Position numbers and translations under genes: made by a program. From contig NZ_JAAAMK010000003.1 of NCBI RefSeq assembly GCF_024105665.1, positions 496,001 through 560,000 of the forward strand: a stretch of 64,000 nt of DNA. Direction: 5' to 3'. The notes beneath the pieces are model-generated. The model saw only the letters and a program-made list of their open reading frames with translations, was not told the origin of the DNA and searched no databases. Positions 55,043 to 64,000 of this stretch are shown here, piece by piece (the stretch's first letter is position 1; each line of letters opens with the position of its first letter). This DNA is from Aliihoeflea aestuarii (GTDB taxonomy: Bacteria > Pseudomonadota > Alphaproteobacteria > Rhizobiales > Rhizobiaceae).

Positions 55043-55738
55043 ATGGAGCGGCGCGTGCTCGTGACGCGGCCCGAGCCGGGCGCGAGCGCCACGGCGCAGC
55101 GCCTCGCCGGGCAGGGATTTGCGCCGGTCGTCCTGCCGCTGACGAGGATCGTGCCGGTCGAGCCGGCGCCCCTGCCGCAGCGTGTCGACGTGATCGTCGC
55201 GACCAGCGCCAACGCGTTTCGCCATCCGCCGCCGGAATTTTTGCGGCTGCTGGCCGCAAAGCCGCTTTACGTCGTCGGGGAAAAGACGGCCGAGGCGGCA
55301 AACCGGGCGGCCGAGATCGTCGCGCCGGATGCGAAGACGCTGACCCAGCGCATGATTGCAAATCTCGGCCCGTCGTCCCACGTTCTCTACCTTGCCGGGC
55401 GCGTGCGCGGGGCAGCGCTGAAGGACGCGCTCGAACAGGCCGGTCATCAGGTCACGGAGATCGAGGTCTACGACGCCGTACCGATCGCGTTCGCACCGGG
55501 CGAGATCGGAACCAAACTTGCTGGCGAGCCGTTCTGGTCCGCATTGGTCTACTCGCGGCGCGGGGGCGAAATCTTGAGCCGAATCGTTGCGCAGTCTCCA
55601 GCCTCGTTTGATTCAACGGTCTTCGTATGCCTTTCTATGGAAGCCGGCGTCGGGCTTGAAAATCACGGCCTCGATCTGGCCTTCGCGGCTACGCCCGACG
55701 AAGCTGGTATGCTGTCGGCGCTTGGGCGGATTGGCTGA
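55043..55738 (+). CDS. hemD: Uroporphyrinogen-III synthase
   Basis: Closes hydroxymethylbilane to uroporphyrinogen III. The 231-residue protein is poorly conserved, as usual, but shows VLVTRPEPGASATAQRLAGQ at the N-terminus, VATSANAFRHP near 52, PLYVVGEKTAEAAN near 75 and HVLYLAGRVRGAALKDAL near 113. Its ATG abuts the hemC stop. The cluster context strengthens the call. Confidence 0.92.
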   Translation: MERRVLVTRPEPGASATAQRLAGQGFAPVVLPLTRIVPVEPAPLPQRVDVIVATSANAFRHPPPEFLRLLAAKPLYVVGEKTAEAANRAAEIVAPDAKTLTQRMIANLGPSSHVLYLAGRVRGAALKDALEQAGHQVTEIEVYDAVPIAFAPGEIGTKLAGEPFWSALVYSRRGGEILSRIVAQSPASFDSTVFVCLSMEAGVGLENHGLDLAFAATPDEAGMLSALGRIG

Positions 55739-55788
55739 CGGAACGAAGGCGGGGCACCGCCAGCAGGATTGAAAACGGGAGTTCGGGC

Positions 55789-57078
55789 ATGGCGAGGACG
55801 CCGAAAACACGACATTCGGAGCCGAGCAAATCGGGATCGACGATCGACATCGATCCGAAGGATGTGAAGCGCATCGACGGCACGACGCCCGCGCCCGAAG
55901 ACGGCGTCAGCGACATAACCTCGAACGAGAGCATCGAAGCTGCGAAGCCTGAGGTCGCCAAGGCGTCAGCGCCGGTCGAGAAATCTTCCGAGACCAAGCC
56001 GGTCGATGCCGGCAAGGCGAAGGCGGATGTGAAGCCGGACAACAAATCCGCGCCAGTAAAGTCGGCCGCCGCGAAGGCCGATGAAAAGCCGAAGGCGGCG
56101 ACGGCGACGCCGTCCGCCTTCGCGACCAAGCCGGCAGGCGGGACCGCCGCTCCGCCGTCCTCCGCACGCCAGCAGGGCGGCAGTTCAGCGCTCATGGGTG
56201 GCGTGGTCGGCGGCCTGATCGTGCTGGCGCTCGGAGCAGGACTCCAGATGGCAGGGGTCTGGCCGGCAGCGCAGAGCGATGGCAATGAAGCCCGCGTCAT
56301 CGCGCTGCAGACCGAGATCGAAACGCTTCGCTCCGACATCAACCAGCTTCGTTCCACTTCCGGCGACAGCGCGGCGGTCGAGGAGCGCCTTGCAGCCCTT
56401 GAAACGGCAATTGCAGACGTCGGTGATGCGCCTGATGCGAGTGCCGCCTTGGCCGAGGTCGAGCAGCGGCTTGCAAGCGCCGGCGATGCGTCGGCCGAAA
56501 ACACCTCTCGTCTTGAAACCGTCGAACAGAGCCTTGCGGACATCGAAACGCGGCTTGCGACGGTCGAGGAGACGAACCCGAGCGAGCGCATCATCGCAGC
56601 TTCGGCGCTGAAATCGGCAATCGACCGGGGACAGCCCTTCACGGCCGAACTAGACGCCTATGCGGGCCTCGGCGGCGAGGGAAGCGAGGTGGACGATCTG
56701 CGTGCCTATGCCGAGGGCGGCATTCCGACGCGCGCGGAAATCAACGCCGAGGCGGAAGCAACCTCACGCGCGATGATCGCCGCAGGGTCGGGAGCCGCGG
56801 CCGATGCCGGGCTGTTCGACCGGCTGTCGGCAAGCGCCCGTTCACTGATTCAGGTGCGCCCTGTCGGCATGGCAGAGGGCGAGGATGTCGCGGCCACCGT
56901 CGCACGCTTCGAGACCTCGGTGCGACAGGACGATTACGCGCGTGCGATTGCCGAATATGAAAGCCTGCCGGAAGATGCACAGGCGGCCGGGGCCGAATTC
57001 ATCGAAAAGGTGCGCGCGCGCCACGCGGCCGACCAACTGATCGACGATGCGCTCGCCGCCGCGCTTCAGGATAGCTGA
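55789..57078 (+). CDS. Mitofilin/Mic60-like membrane protein (COG4223)
   Basis: A 429-residue protein with a cytoplasmic Lys/Ala/Pro/Glu-rich N-terminus (about 1-130), one membrane segment (MGGVVGGLIVLALGAGLQMA, about 137-157), a coiled coil (about 163-265, with LQTEIETLRSDINQLRSTSG and LETVEQSLADIETRLATVEE), and a helical C-terminal domain resembling mitofilin (about 330-429). It lies between hemD and hemY, the neighbourhood known for alphaproteobacterial Mic60 homologues, which shape inner-membrane curvature and are related to the cristae protein. Call rests on architecture and position; sequence identity in this family is low. Confidence 0.8.
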   Translation: MARTPKTRHSEPSKSGSTIDIDPKDVKRIDGTTPAPEDGVSDITSNESIEAAKPEVAKASAPVEKSSETKPVDAGKAKADVKPDNKSAPVKSAAAKADEKPKAATATPSAFATKPAGGTAAPPSSARQQGGSSALMGGVVGGLIVLALGAGLQMAGVWPAAQSDGNEARVIALQTEIETLRSDINQLRSTSGDSAAVEERLAALETAIADVGDAPDASAALAEVEQRLASAGDASAENTSRLETVEQSLADIETRLATVEETNPSERIIAASALKSAIDRGQPFTAELDAYAGLGGEGSEVDDLRAYAEGGIPTRAEINAEAEATSRAMIAAGSGAAADAGLFDRLSASARSLIQVRPVGMAEGEDVAATVARFETSVRQDDYARAIAEYESLPEDAQAAGAEFIEKVRARHAADQLIDDALAAALQDS

Positions 57079-57093
57079 GGAACCAACGACACC

Positions 57094-58899
57094 ATGATCC
57101 GCATCCTGTTCTTCCTCGTTCCCGTTTTCGCGCTCGGCATCGCCTTTGCGTGGCTCGCAGAGCGTCCGGGCGACCTGACCGTCACCTTCGGCGGCTATCA
57201 GTATCAGGTGAGCCTCTTCGTCGCCGCGCTGCTGGTAACGGCGCTCGTCGCGGCGATCATGCTTGCATGGTGGCTCCTGAAATCGATCTGGACGAGCCCG
57301 CACGCCGTCTCCGGCCATTTTCGCAAGCGCCGCCGCGAACGCGGCTATGAGGCGCTGTCGGCCGGGATGATCGCAGCCGGTGCGGGCGATCCCATTTTGG
57401 CGCGGCGCAAGAAGAAGGAAGCGATGAAGCTTCTGTCGTCCGACCGCGAGCCGCTGGTCGCGCTGCTCGACGCGCAGGCCTCTCTTCTGGAAGGCGATCA
57501 TCCCGCCGCACGCTCCAAATTCGAGGCGATGCTGGAAAAACCGGACATGAAGCTTTTGGGCCTGCGCGGGCTCTATCTCGAAGCCGAGCGCGTCGGCGAC
57601 CGGCAGGTCGCCCGCCACTATGCCGAGCGCGCCGCCGAGACCGCACCGCAGCTTGCCTGGGCCTCCGGCGCGGCGCTGGAAGAAAAGACCGAAGCCGGCG
57701 ACTGGGACGGCGCGCTGCGCCTGATCGACACGCAGAAATCGACCCAGCAGATCGACCGCGAGACGGCCGAACGCCGCAAGGCCGTCCTTTTGACGGCGCG
57801 CGCCATGGAGCTTCTGGACGCCGAACCCGTGCAGGCCAAGAACGCCGCGCTTGAAGCCAATCGCCTCGCGCCGGACCTCGTGCCGGCCGCCGTGACGGCG
57901 GCCAAGGCGCTGTTCCGGCTCGACGATCTGCGCAAGGGCGCGAAAATCCTCGAAGCGGCATGGAAACGTCAGGCGCATCCCGAAATCGCCGATGCCTATG
58001 TGAACGCGCGGCTGGGCGATTCCACGATCGACCGACTGGCGCGGGCGAAGAAGCTGCAGGCGCTCAAGCAGAACAATCCCGAAGCCGCGCTGACCGTCGC
58101 ACGGGCCGCGCTGGCGGCCGGGGATTACACGCTTGCCCGCGAACAGGCCGAGGCCGCGATCCGGCAGGAGCCGCGCGAAGGGGCCTATCTGGTTCTCGCC
58201 GACATCGAGGAAGCCGATACCGGCGATCAGGGCCGCGTGCGGCAATGGCTGGGCAAGGCGCTGCGTGCTTCGCGCGATCCGGTCTGGGTGGCCGACGGTC
58301 AGGTCTCGGAGCACTGGGCGCCGATGTCGCCGGTCACGGGCCGCCTCGACGCCTATGAGTGGCGCGCGCCGGTCGAACGTCTCGGCCAGGTGATCGAGGC
58401 CGGCGACGAGGCCCTCGCGATCGTTCCGAGCCTGCCCGTGCCGGTCGAGCCGAAGGCGGAAAAGCCGAAGGCTCCGGTATTCGAAAGGCAGGACGACATC
58501 CTCGACATCGACGAGGCGTCCGAGCCGGTGCCGGAACGCAAGCCCGAGCCTGCGAAGCCGGTCGTGGCCGCGGAGCCGCTCAAAGATACTGTGGTGCCCG
58601 AACCAGCCGTCGAAGCCAAGCAGATCGAGCCCGCTGCCGACCTGACGGACAAGCCCGCGCTCGAGATCAAGCCGGCGCCGAAAGCCGAGCCCGCACGTCC
58701 CGTGCCAGCCAACGATGTGAAAGCGCCCACCGAGACGGGCGAGAAGCGACCGAAACCTGTCGAGCAGAAGCCACTGGTGCCGGATGCCGAACCCGTCGAC
58801 GAGATCGAGGACGAGCCCGTCAAGGCGCCGATCCCCGACGATCCGGGTGTCGACGAAAACGAGAAGCCGCAGGCCGAAAGCCGGTTCAAGCTTTTCTAG
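57094..58899 (+). CDS. hemY: HemY-type membrane TPR protein
   Basis: A 601-residue inner-membrane protein of the proteobacterial HemY family (not the Bacillus oxidase of that name), placed in late heme synthesis but without known catalysis. Two N-terminal membrane segments (about 3-20 and 41-68) flank the conserved DLTVTFGGYQYQV loop. TPR-like helices follow (about 90-440; MKLLGLRGLYLEAERVGDRQ, RREGAYL-type sequence). The last 150 residues are low-complexity Pro/Glu/Lys/Ala and probably disordered. Sixteen bases separate it from the Mic60-like gene. Confidence 0.9.
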   Translation: MIRILFFLVPVFALGIAFAWLAERPGDLTVTFGGYQYQVSLFVAALLVTALVAAIMLAWWLLKSIWTSPHAVSGHFRKRRRERGYEALSAGMIAAGAGDPILARRKKKEAMKLLSSDREPLVALLDAQASLLEGDHPAARSKFEAMLEKPDMKLLGLRGLYLEAERVGDRQVARHYAERAAETAPQLAWASGAALEEKTEAGDWDGALRLIDTQKSTQQIDRETAERRKAVLLTARAMELLDAEPVQAKNAALEANRLAPDLVPAAVTAAKALFRLDDLRKGAKILEAAWKRQAHPEIADAYVNARLGDSTIDRLARAKKLQALKQNNPEAALTVARAALAAGDYTLAREQAEAAIRQEPREGAYLVLADIEEADTGDQGRVRQWLGKALRASRDPVWVADGQVSEHWAPMSPVTGRLDAYEWRAPVERLGQVIEAGDEALAIVPSLPVPVEPKAEKPKAPVFERQDDILDIDEASEPVPERKPEPAKPVVAAEPLKDTVVPEPAVEAKQIEPAADLTDKPALEIKPAPKAEPARPVPANDVKAPTETGEKRPKPVEQKPLVPDAEPVDEIEDEPVKAPIPDDPGVDENEKPQAESRFKLF

Positions 58900-59003
58900 A
58901 TCTGCAACATGCCTTCATATTGGCCATCGCCATCGCCTTGCGTTAAATAAGTGCACAGGCGTGTGATTCTTCAGGCCGCACATTCAGGGAACGCCGCTCG
59001 CCC

Positions 59004-59480
59004 ATGCTCGACCGACTTCTATCGCTGTTTCGTGACGTGCCTGCCTCGGGGGGCAATGCGGATCGCTCCGACGACCCGCGTGTCGCGGTCGCCGCGCTCA
59101 TGTATCACATCATCGATGCGGACGGCGTTCGCGGCGCGGACGAGGCCAAAAAGCTGCGCCGCACGGTCGCCGAAGCCTACGCGCTTTCCGGCAGCGAACT
59201 CGACGACGTCCTGATCGCCGGCGAGACGGCCGAGCGCGACGCGGTCGATTTCTACGCCTTCACCAGCGTGATCAACCGCCGCCTCGACCACCCCGCAAAG
59301 CAGGAGCTCATCTCGCTGTTGTGGGAGATGGTCTATGCCGATGGCGAGCGCCACGAGTTGGAAGACAATATCGTGTGGCGCGTTTCCGAACTGATCGGCA
59401 TCGACCCGCAAGACCGCGTGGCGCTGCGCCGGCGTGTCGCCGAACGTCTCAGAAACGAGGACAACGAAGGGGGCGACTGA
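59004..59480 (+). CDS. TerB family protein
   Basis: A 158-residue all-helical protein of the TerB family. Two related metal-binding-like helices are visible: AALMYHIIDADGVRGADEAK near 32 and LLWEMVYADGERHELEDNIV near 103, each with the DxDGxxxxxE pattern. TerB was named in tellurite resistance, but chromosomal single-domain versions like this occur widely without the ter operon and their role is unknown. Seven bases separate its end from the GATase gene. Confidence 0.88.
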   Translation: MLDRLLSLFRDVPASGGNADRSDDPRVAVAALMYHIIDADGVRGADEAKKLRRTVAEAYALSGSELDDVLIAGETAERDAVDFYAFTSVINRRLDHPAKQELISLLWEMVYADGERHELEDNIVWRVSELIGIDPQDRVALRRRVAERLRNEDNEGGD

Positions 59481-59486
59481 ACCGCG

Positions 59487-60239
59487 ATGCTCGACCGACC
59501 GATCCCGAGAGCCGCAACATGCGGCAACAGGCAGATCCTCGTCGTCCTGCATCAGGAGCATTCGAGCCCCGGCCGCGTCGGGCAATTGCTCGTCGCCAAC
59601 GGCTTCCATCTCGACATCCGCCGTCCGCCGCTCGGCGATCCGCTTCCCGAAACGCTTGCCGATCACGCCGGCGCCGTGGTTTTCGGCGGGCCGATGAGCG
59701 CCAACGATCCCGAGGACTATGTGAAACGCGAGACCGACTGGCTCGCGGTTCCCCTGAGGGAGGACAAGCCGTTTCTCGGCATCTGCCTCGGCGCGCAGAT
59801 GCTGGTCAACCATCTGGGCGGCAAGGTCGGCGGGCGCGATGACGGGCTGGTCGAAATCGGCTGGTATCCGATCGAGGCGACGAACGAAGCGCGCGCACTG
59901 CCGCTCGACTGGCCGGACATGGTCTACCAGTTCCACCGCGAGGGCTTTTCGCTGCCGTCCGGCGCGCAGCTTCTGGCGACGGCGCGCGACTATCCCAATC
60001 AGGCGTTCCGCTATGGCGAGAATGCGTGGGGCATCCAGTTTCATGCGGAACTGACGCGCGTGATGATGCACAAATGGGTGGTGAAGGGCGCGCACCGGTT
60101 CGTGCTGCCGGGCGCGCAGCAGGGGCGCGACCATCTCCATGGACGCCTGCTCTGGGACCTGAAGCTGAAAGCCTGGCTCGACGGCTTCCTCAAGCTGATA
60201 TTCGAGCGCGAAACGGCCGTCGCGCAAGCGGGAAGATAG
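59487..60239 (+). CDS. Class I glutamine amidotransferase-like protein
   Basis: A 250-residue stand-alone GATase1 domain. VVFGGPMSANDPEDY near 66 is followed by the nucleophile elbow FLGICLGAQMLVNHLGG near 95. The second catalytic region WGIQFHAELTRVMMH near 180 supplies His and Glu. Stand-alone members often act as glutamine or gamma-glutamyl hydrolases or GMP-synthase-like subunits. The partner is not visible here. It closely follows the TerB gene and probably shares its transcript. Confidence 0.88.
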   Translation: MLDRPIPRAATCGNRQILVVLHQEHSSPGRVGQLLVANGFHLDIRRPPLGDPLPETLADHAGAVVFGGPMSANDPEDYVKRETDWLAVPLREDKPFLGICLGAQMLVNHLGGKVGGRDDGLVEIGWYPIEATNEARALPLDWPDMVYQFHREGFSLPSGAQLLATARDYPNQAFRYGENAWGIQFHAELTRVMMHKWVVKGAHRFVLPGAQQGRDHLHGRLLWDLKLKAWLDGFLKLIFERETAVAQAGR

Positions 60240-60314
60240 GCCGGCCGACAGCCCGCACATGCAACCTATTTGCACGTTCAAGGTTTCGCTAATGGACGAG
60301 CAAGGGGCATATGC

Positions 60315-61397
60315 ATGAACGACACGATCAAGGCACCGGCACGCGGACGCGACGCGGACTGGCCTTCATCGATCCCGCGCGCCGGCTGGACGGATATCTT
60401 CTGGCGCGTGTGGGCAAACATCAACGATCACCGCGTCATGCTGATCGCGGCCGGCGTGACCTTCTATCTTCTGCTGGCACTGTTCCCCGCGCTCGCCGCC
60501 TTCGTGTCGATCTACGGTTTCGTCGCCGATCCGGTCACCGTCGCCGACCATATCTCGTTTCTGGGCGGCTTCCTGCCCTCGGCCTCGCTCGACATCATCT
60601 ATACCCAGCTCGAGGCGCTCGCCGAGCAGCGGCCCGAAGCGCTGAGCTTCGGCTTCATCACCGGTTTCCTCATCGCGCTGTGGAGCGCGAACAACGGCAT
60701 CAAGTCGATGTTCGACGCGATGAACGTCGCCAATCAGGAGAACGAGAAACGCTCCTTTGTGAAGCTCAACCTGATCTCGTTCTGCTTCACGCTGGGGGCG
60801 ATGTTCCTGGCCATCGCCTTCATCTTCACGGTCGGCGTGGTGCCGGCGATCCTGGCGCTTTTGCGGCTCGACGATTTCGGGCCGATGCTGATCGCCGCGC
60901 TTCGCTGGCCGGTGATGCTGATGATCATCATCACCGGAATCTCGCTGCTCTACCGCTTCGGCCCGAGCCGCGAATATGCGAAATGGCGCTGGCTGTCGTG
61001 GGGCGCGTGCTTTTCGTCCTTCGTCTGGATCGTCATGTCGTTCGGCTTTTCCTGGTATCTCCAGAACTTCGCCGACTACAACGCGACCTACGGCTCGCTC
61101 GGCGCAGTCATCGGCTTCATGATGTGGACGTGGATTTCGACGATGATCGTGATCGTCGGCGCCGAGATCAATGCCGAGATGGAGCATCAGACGGCGCTCG
61201 ACACGACGACGGGAAAGACCCGCCCGCTGGGCCTGCGCGGCGCGACCATGGCCGACACGCTGGGCAGGTCGGCCGAGGCGCATATGCAAGACGAGCATCC
61301 GGGCGACGCGCCGCCGCCGAAGAAGGCCGGTGTCGGTTTTCTGGCCGCTGCGGCTGTCATCATGATCGCGATCCCGGTGTTGCACCGGGTGCGGTGA
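60315..61397 (+). CDS. YihY/BrkB family membrane protein
   Basis: A 360-residue inner-membrane protein with six to seven hydrophobic segments. Family signs: VMLIAAGVTFYLLLALFPAL near 42, FITGFLIALWSANNGIKSMF near 113, IAYNVRE-equivalent NVANQENEKRSFVKLNLISF near 137, and YGSLGAVIGFMMWTWISTMI near 257. Despite the older names (BrkB, RNase BN) its function is unsettled, and it is not the nuclease. The ATG at 60315 has AAGGGG upstream. A final hydrophobic helix sits at the C-terminus. Confidence 0.92.
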   Translation: MNDTIKAPARGRDADWPSSIPRAGWTDIFWRVWANINDHRVMLIAAGVTFYLLLALFPALAAFVSIYGFVADPVTVADHISFLGGFLPSASLDIIYTQLEALAEQRPEALSFGFITGFLIALWSANNGIKSMFDAMNVANQENEKRSFVKLNLISFCFTLGAMFLAIAFIFTVGVVPAILALLRLDDFGPMLIAALRWPVMLMIIITGISLLYRFGPSREYAKWRWLSWGACFSSFVWIVMSFGFSWYLQNFADYNATYGSLGAVIGFMMWTWISTMIVIVGAEINAEMEHQTALDTTTGKTRPLGLRGATMADTLGRSAEAHMQDEHPGDAPPPKKAGVGFLAAAAVIMIAIPVLHRVR

Positions 61398-61449
61398 CAG
61401 ATAAGTCTTCGAACGTCCTGGGCGCGATCCACGAAAGCAGGAGGCAGGC

Positions 61450-61881
61450 ATGGAAGCGCAGGTTCGCGAGCTTTTCGGCCGCTATGCGGAATTCTTCAAT
61501 CATTCGCTGGCAGGCGATGTCGACGATGAAGGATTGTCGTCTCTCTACGCGGCAGAGTTCATCGCTGCTTCGCCGGCGGGTATCATGGCCGGAAAGAACG
61601 ATGCCCGGTTCGGCAAGGCCATGGCGCAGGGATATGAGCGGTATCGCGCCATCGGCACGAAGGAGATGCGGCTGCGTGACGTGACGCTGTTGCCGATCGA
61701 CGAGCATCACTGCGTGGCGAAGGTCGCGTGGAGGGCGATCTACGAGAAAGCAGGCCAGCCTGACCATCCGGTCGATTTCGACGTGCACTATTTCGTCCAG
61801 AAGCTGAACGGAAAGCCCAAGGTTTTCGGATGGGTTTCAGGCGATGAGGAAGCGCTTCTGAAAAAGGAAGGCATAGTCTGA
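61450..61881 (+). CDS. NTF2/SnoaL-like small protein
   Basis: A 143-residue protein with the length and pattern of the NTF2-like fold: an N-terminal helix ([18 protein letters not shown]), then alternating strands ([40 protein letters not shown]). No catalytic residues can be assigned. GCAGGAGGCAGGC precedes the ATG. It is adjacent to tRNA-Ala on the other strand. Confidence 0.7.
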   Translation: MEAQVRELFGRYAEFFNHSLAGDVDDEGLSSLYAAEFIAASPAGIMAGKNDARFGKAMAQGYERYRAIGTKEMRLRDVTLLPIDEHHCVAKVAWRAIYEKAGQPDHPVDFDVHYFVQKLNGKPKVFGWVSGDEEALLKKEGIV

Positions 61882-61897
61882 AGGCGGCAACGACAAC

Positions 61898-61973
<76 letters not shown>

Positions 61974-61988
61974 GCACCAGTGCCGCGC

Positions 61989-62017
61989 ATTTAGGGATTG
62001 CCCCGGTTTTGTGTCAA
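61989..62017 (-). promoter_or_regulatory. Promoter of tRNA-Ala
   Basis: On the minus strand TTGACA (preceded by C), a 17-base spacer, then CTAAAT, ending 15 bases before the tRNA 5' end. Confidence 0.55.
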
Positions 62018-62127
62018 GCGTCATCTGGGTGGCCATGCGGGTCTTGTCCCGTCCGGGGCCAGCGGTTACATGTCGCCCACGTTCCACCATGCATCGGTCG
62101 CGGGCCGATCGACCAACGGAGACCGGC

Positions 62128-62418
62128 ATGATCGCCCTCATTCAGACCATCATCCTGGCGCTGGACATCTATTGGTGGCTGATCATCCTGTCGGCGATCT
62201 TCTCCTGGCTCTATGCCTTCAACGTCGTCAATCCGCGCAACCAGTTCGTCGGCACGATCGGCAATTTCCTCTATCGTGTGACCGAACCGGCGCTCAGGCC
62301 GATCCGCAATCTCCTGCCGGATCTCGGCGGCATCGACATTTCGCCGATCATCCTGCTCCTGATCATCTTCTTCATCCGCACCTTCATCATCACGACGGTC
62401 GCGCCGGCGCTGATCTGA
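62128..62418 (+). CDS. YggT family membrane protein
   Basis: A 96-residue inner-membrane protein with one YggT repeat (two membrane helices), half the length of the E. coli protein, as usual in alphaproteobacteria. Signature: [20 protein letters not shown] near 15, [20 protein letters not shown] near 52, [15 protein letters not shown] near 73. The ATG at 62128 has ACGGAGACC upstream. Possible links to cell shape, division or osmotic balance are reported for the family; none is shown here. Confidence 0.9.
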   Translation: MIALIQTIILALDIYWWLIILSAIFSWLYAFNVVNPRNQFVGTIGNFLYRVTEPALRPIRNLLPDLGGIDISPIILLLIIFFIRTFIITTVAPALI

Positions 62419-62431
62419 TCCGGCGTGCCAC

Positions 62432-62456
62432 GGGCGGCCGCCTGCGCCGCCCCCTT
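62432..62456 (+). terminator. Weak terminator-like hairpin after yggT
   Basis: GGGCGGC, a seven-base loop, GCCGCCC, then CCTTT. The stem is strong but the T-run is short. Confidence 0.35.
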
Positions 62457-62541
62457 TCGCAAATGCGAAAAAGCCTGTATGAGCGCGGCAACGAAAATCG
62501 CCGCGCCTTCGCGCGCCGGCCACAATTCCTAAAGAGACACC

Positions 62542-64000
62542 ATGAATCTCCGCAATATCGCGATCATCGCGCACGTCGACCATGGCAAGACCACGCTCGT
62601 CGACGAACTTCTCAAGCAGTCGGGCTCGTTCCGCGAGAACCAGCGCGTTGCCGAGCGCGCGATGGATTCGAACGATCTCGAAAAGGAACGCGGCATCACG
62701 ATCCTCGCCAAGGCGACCTCGGTCGACTGGAAGGACACGCGCATCAACATCGTCGATACGCCCGGCCACGCCGATTTCGGCGGTGAAGTCGAGCGCATCC
62801 TGTCGATGGTGGACGGTGCGATCGTGCTGGTGGATGCCGCCGAAGGCCCGATGCCGCAGACCAAGTTCGTCGTCGGCAAGGCGCTGAAAGTCGGTTTGAA
62901 GCCCATCGTCGCGATCAACAAGATCGACCGTCCCGATGCGCGCCACGAGGAAGTGATCAACGAGGTGTTCGACCTCTTCGCCGCGCTCGACGCGACAGAC
63001 GAGCAGCTCGATTTTCCGATCCTCTACGGTTCGGGCCGTGACGGCTGGATGGCCGAAAGCCCGGAAGGCCCGAAGGAAACGCGCCTCGAGCCGCTCTTCG
63101 ACCTCGTCCTGAAGCACGTTCCGGAGCCGACCGTCGAGCCCGGCCCGTTCCGCATGATCGGCACGATTCTCGAAGCCAACCCGTTTCTCGGACGTATCAT
63201 CACCGGCCGCATCGCATCGGGTACGCTGAAGTCCAACCAGCAGGTCAAGGTGCTGCATCATGACGGCTCGCAGATCGAGACGGGCCGCATTTCGAAGATC
63301 CTCGCCTTCCGTGGTCTCGAGCGCCAGCCGATCGACGAAGCGCAGGCAGGCGACATCGTCGCGATCGCGGGCCTGTCCAAGGGCACCGTCGCAGATACGT
63401 TCTGCGACCCGCAGGTTACGGAGCCGATGCAGGCGCAGCCGATCGATCCGCCGACCGTGACCATGTCCTTCATCGTCAACGACAGTCCGCTTGCCGGCAC
63501 CGAGGGCGACAAGGTGACGAGCCGTGTCATCCGCGACCGTCTGATGAAGGAAGCCGAGGGCAATGTCGCGCTCAAGATCGAGGAATCGGCCGACAAGGAT
63601 TCGTTCTTTGTTTCGGGACGCGGCGAATTGCAGCTTGCCGTCCTGATCGAGACGATGCGCCGCGAAGGCTTCGAGCTTGCCGTCTCGCGTCCGCGCGTCG
63701 TCATGCAGAAGGACGAGAATGGCGACCTTCTGGAGCCGATCGAGGAAGTCGTCATCGACGTCGATGAAGAGCATTCGGGCGTCGTCGTGCAGAAGATGTC
63801 GGAGCGCAAGGCCGAGATGGTCGAGCTTCGCCCGTCGGGCGGCGACCGCCAGCGTCTCGTCTTCCATGCGCCGACGCGCGGTCTGATCGGCTACCAGTCG
63901 GAGCTTCTGACCGATACGCGCGGCACGGCGGTGATGAACCGCCTGTTCCACTCCTACCAGGCCTATAAGGGCGAACTGGCCGGCCGCAGCAACGGCGTTC
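62542..64000 (+). CDS. typA: Ribosome-associated GTPase TypA/BipA (3' end cut off by window)
   Basis: Translational GTPase that aids 50S assembly and stress adaptation. The ATG at 62542 starts MNLRNIAIIAHVDHGKTTLV, and 486 codons are seen of about 605 expected. G1 AHVDHGKTT is near 10, the switch I region DLEKERGITI near 45, G3 DTPGHADFGGEVER near 72, and G4 AINKIDRP near 126. The EF-G-like domain III and V segments follow (FVSGRGELQLAVLIETMRRE near 355 and APTRGLIGYQSELLTDTRGT near 440). The TypA-specific C-terminal domain is partly outside the window. Confidence 0.97.
   Translation, partial: MNLRNIAIIAHVDHGKTTLVDELLKQSGSFRENQRVAERAMDSNDLEKERGITILAKATSVDWKDTRINIVDTPGHADFGGEVERILSMVDGAIVLVDAAEGPMPQTKFVVGKALKVGLKPIVAINKIDRPDARHEEVINEVFDLFAALDATDEQLDFPILYGSGRDGWMAESPEGPKETRLEPLFDLVLKHVPEPTVEPGPFRMIGTILEANPFLGRIITGRIASGTLKSNQQVKVLHHDGSQIETGRISKILAFRGLERQPIDEAQAGDIVAIAGLSKGTVADTFCDPQVTEPMQAQPIDPPTVTMSFIVNDSPLAGTEGDKVTSRVIRDRLMKEAEGNVALKIEESADKDSFFVSGRGELQLAVLIETMRREGFELAVSRPRVVMQKDENGDLLEPIEEVVIDVDEEHSGVVVQKMSERKAEMVELRPSGGDRQRLVFHAPTRGLIGYQSELLTDTRGTAVMNRLFHSYQAYKGELAGRSNGV

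Overview
The window is a gene-dense, high-GC stretch of chromosome from an alphaproteobacterium, most likely a member of the Hyphomicrobiales (Rhizobiales). Supporting signs are the 1590-residue NAD-dependent glutamate dehydrogenase, the sdhCDAB order, the htpX-rsmB-heparinase-purH block, a COG4223/Mic60-like gene between hemCD and hemY, DUF1036 beside pyruvate kinase, and several intergenic palindromes of types familiar from rhizobial genomes. I would not name a genus from the sequence alone. Most genes are ordinary housekeeping or core metabolism. There is no phage, IS element, CRISPR array or rRNA operon, and the only tRNA I found is tRNA-Ala(CGC).

Layout, left third. The window opens with a truncated N-formylglutamate amidohydrolase (-), then DUF1036 and pyk (+). 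A periplasmic M48 protease lipoprotein with a LysM-like tail follows (-; probably a CTG start), then thiBPQ (-) under a TPP riboswitch. Next come a VWA/CoxE-like protein, an MgtC-like membrane protein, leuC, a diguanylate cyclase, and a two-gene membrane operon with a ClpP-like protease (-). The succinate dehydrogenase operon sdhCDAB (16.3-20.1 kb) is interrupted by a VapD-family gene between sdhA and sdhB.

Middle third. DUF2332, secreted MsrA, a Leu/Phe/Val-type amino acid dehydrogenase, OsmC, a YbaK deacylase and a UbiH-type hydroxylase are followed by tesB. glnK-amtB comes next, with a sigma-54-type promoter. After it lie an exported MTA/SAH nucleosidase, a cluster of tiny membrane proteins, ftsK, lolA, xthA, purH, a heparinase II/III-like protein, rsmB and htpX (with an RpoH-like promoter). 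The SdhAF4-type assembly factor (DUF1674) lies divergent from htpX and so pairs functionally with the distant sdh operon.

Right third. A transglutaminase-like protein, a secreted thermonuclease and an orphan TadG-like VWA protein precede an MFS transporter. The compact interval between tadG and the MFS gene holds a predicted leader stem, an unusually complete Shine-Dalgarno, a 22-codon ORF and a terminator. Then come gdh, an AhpD-like protein, gpsA-tsaD (-), hemC-hemD-mic60-hemY (+), a TerB protein, a GATase, YihY, an NTF2-like protein, tRNA-Ala (-), yggT and the start of typA.

The two least expected items are the VapD gene inside the sdh operon and the 44.68-44.91 kb micro-ORF element. Repeated bipartite palindromes occupy intergenic gaps at 2.8, 7.1, 37.0 and 46.4 kb, one of them inside the thiBPQ operon. 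All function calls come from reading motifs by eye; no database search was possible.
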